DNA of 41,956 nucleotides from Verrucomicrobiota bacterium (lineage in GTDB: Bacteria; Chlamydiota; Chlamydiia; Chlamydiales; JAEYWL01), in the NCBI GenBank assembly GCA_023428915.1, contig JAEYWL010000083.1:1-41956 (forward strand). Direction: 5' to 3'. A program made the translations under genes and the position numbers. The notes beneath the pieces were generated by a model that ran no database searches, was not told the origin of the DNA, and saw nothing but the letters and a program-made list of their open reading frames with translations. The stretch's first letter is position 1. Each line of letters starts with the position of its first letter. Below, piece after piece: positions 41,231-41,956 of this stretch.

Positions 41231-41370
41231 AATGTGTGTTTTAAAACAAGTTATGTGAGTAATTTACAAAATTTATTATAACATACACATGAATATTTCA
41301 TTTTTAAATTTGTGACAATAATTATTTAACCTCTAGAAAAAATTTCACCCGAGCTATTATATTTACATTA
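41231..41370. promoter_or_regulatory. Presumed promoter region of the polysaccharide locus
   Basis: The 140 bases before the wzc-like ATG are AT-rich. A perfect TATAAT on the minus strand lies at 41275-41280, about 45 bases before the start. No good -35 was found at the right distance. There is no visible ribosome site before the ATG. Confidence 0.35.
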
Positions 41371-41544
41371 AAACCCGACTTGCTACCTTATAATAAGTCA
41401 TATTCGAAAGTTTTTTCTCTCTAAGAGCTCGCAAAAATCAGTGGGTCATATTATTAATATGGCCCACTGATTTTCAAGGTTTCGTGCGAGCTCTTAGAGG
41501 AAAAGAACTCGAATCTGACTCTTAGAAGGTAGCAAGTCGGGTTT
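41371..41544. mobile_element. 174-bp palindromic MITE-like element, copy B
   Basis: The same ends (AAACCCGACTTGCT) and the same length as copy A at 26014. Its unsymmetrical details, CTTATAATAAGTCATATTCG on the left and CTCGAATCTGACTCTTAG on the right, are those of copy A read backwards, so the two copies are inverted. The flanks are again ATTA and AAAG. Confidence 0.88.
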
Positions 41545-41573
41545 AAAGTTCAATCAAATAATTGGAGGGGATT

Positions 41574-41684
41574 ATGCCAAAAGGTGTTGAAAAACAAAAA
41601 AACACTAAAAAAGAACCAACCTTATCTTTGAAAGAAAAGAGAAAGAAAAAAGAAGAAAAGAAAGCCCAAAAAGCCAGCAAGTAA
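41574..41684 (+). CDS. Small lysine-rich protein
   Basis: A 36-codon ORF with a strong ribosome site (GGAGGGG four to ten bases upstream). The product starts MPKGVEKQKNTKKEPTLSLK and ends in a Lys/Glu-rich helix, with nearly half of its residues Lys. Similar tiny basic proteins with an MxKGxxKxK start occur in other bacteria, role unknown. A hairpin that could end its transcript follows at 41701. Confidence 0.65.
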   Translation: MPKGVEKQKNTKKEPTLSLKEKRKKKEEKKAQKASK

Positions 41685-41700
41685 TTTCTAATGAAGGGAT

Positions 41701-41787
41701 AACGCAGAGGCGCGGAGTCAAAGAGACGCAGAGATTTTAGCGAGATATTAGGACAAAAATCCTCCGCGTCTCTTGCGCCTCTGCGTT
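41701..41787. terminator. Hairpin with CGCAGAGGCGC-type arms
   Basis: The perfect 13-base arms AACGCAGAGGCGC (41701-41713) and GCGCCTCTGCGTT (41775-41787) are extended inward by further partial pairing (GAGACGC with GCGTCTC). T-rich sequence (TATTTTATT) follows, so it could terminate the small ORF. It resembles the periodic repeats near 1490 and 32580. Confidence 0.6.
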
Positions 41788-41815
41788 TATTTTATTAAAG
41801 ATTTTTGACGTTTAC

Positions 41816-41842
41816 GCAATCAGGGTCTAAGACCCTGATTGC
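41816..41842. repeat. Perfect 12-bp stem hairpin
   Basis: GCAATCAGGGTC (41816-41827), a TAA loop and the exact complement (41831-41842). GC-rich at the loop side. It may be a second terminator or a short palindromic repeat. Confidence 0.85.
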
Positions 41843-41863
41843 TACCAAAACCTCATCTAGCAG

Positions 41864-41956
41864 TTTATGAAGTGCGGCAGATGCAGCAGAACGCTTCGAG
41901 AGCAAGGGTATTCCCTTGCCGAGAAGGGTTGTGCTGTAGATGCTGTGCTTCATAAA
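41864..41956. repeat. Imperfect 93-bp palindrome at the window edge
   Basis: TTTATGAAG at 41864-41872 pairs with CTTCATAAA at the last nine bases. In between, GCAGATGCAGCA faces TGCTGTAGATGCTG, and GCAAGGG faces CCCTTGC around a TATT loop. The whole segment can fold as one long hairpin. It may be a further MITE-type repeat or a structured RNA; no gene is visible. Confidence 0.6.

Overview
The window looks like a chromosome segment from an environmental chlamydia (Parachlamydiales-type, probably a symbiont of amoebae). The best evidence is the order thrS - parA/minD-like - pGP6-D-like, which I recall as CT581-CT582-CT583 in Chlamydia trachomatis. Supporting signs are a candidate inclusion-membrane-type protein with a bilobed hydrophobic region, and several secreted or outer-membrane proteins of no general family. 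I cannot name the species. Similarity statements come from recognising motifs by eye, not from a search.

Layout. 1-1467: 5' part of a large unrecognised protein on the minus strand. 1777-6648: thrS, parA, pGP6-D-like and purB, all plus. 6787-7326: HdeD-like membrane protein. 7333-10945: an AbiEi/AbiEii toxin-antitoxin pair whose upstream inverted repeat and first codons also occur 2124 bp earlier as a truncated copy; between the copies lie a tiny Cys-rich ORF and a secreted FKBP-type protein. 10947-12476 (minus): long protein with a C-terminal XRE-type helix-turn-helix. 12589-13149 (minus): Inc-like membrane protein. 13251-17867: a 1538-aa Rhs protein with a serine-hydrolase-like C-terminal tail. 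17876-20403: gpsA and nnrDE. 20561-25063 (minus): repeat-bearing lipoprotein, DUF218-like secreted protein, RecD-like helicase, beta-barrel candidate. 25267-28123: secreted protein with a ubiquitin-like N-terminus, BtaA/DUF3419-like enzyme, secreted 15-residue-repeat protein.

28559-32557 is a thiamine salvage operon behind a clear TPP riboswitch: thiM, thiE, thiD, a TenA-family protein with an unusual presequence-like N-terminus, and ribE. ThiM and ThiD phosphorylate the thiazole and pyrimidine halves, ThiE joins them, and TenA could recover pyrimidine from damaged thiamine. 32665-41230 (minus) is a six-gene polysaccharide export locus: Wzc-like protein with a degenerate P-loop, two Wza-like proteins, a flippase and two GT4 glycosyltransferases, with overlaps or very short gaps at nearly every junction. 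An exopolysaccharide or capsule route is unexpected in this phylum.

Intergenic DNA is rich in palindromes. Two 174-bp MITE-like elements (26014-26187 and 41371-41544) lie in opposite orientation about 15 kb apart and bracket the thiamine and polysaccharide loci. A second repeat family built on a GGGACCTTA-like unit lies at 20461-20521 and 28219-28433. The last 250 bases hold three more hairpins. I saw no tRNA, rRNA, CRISPR array, transposase or integrase.
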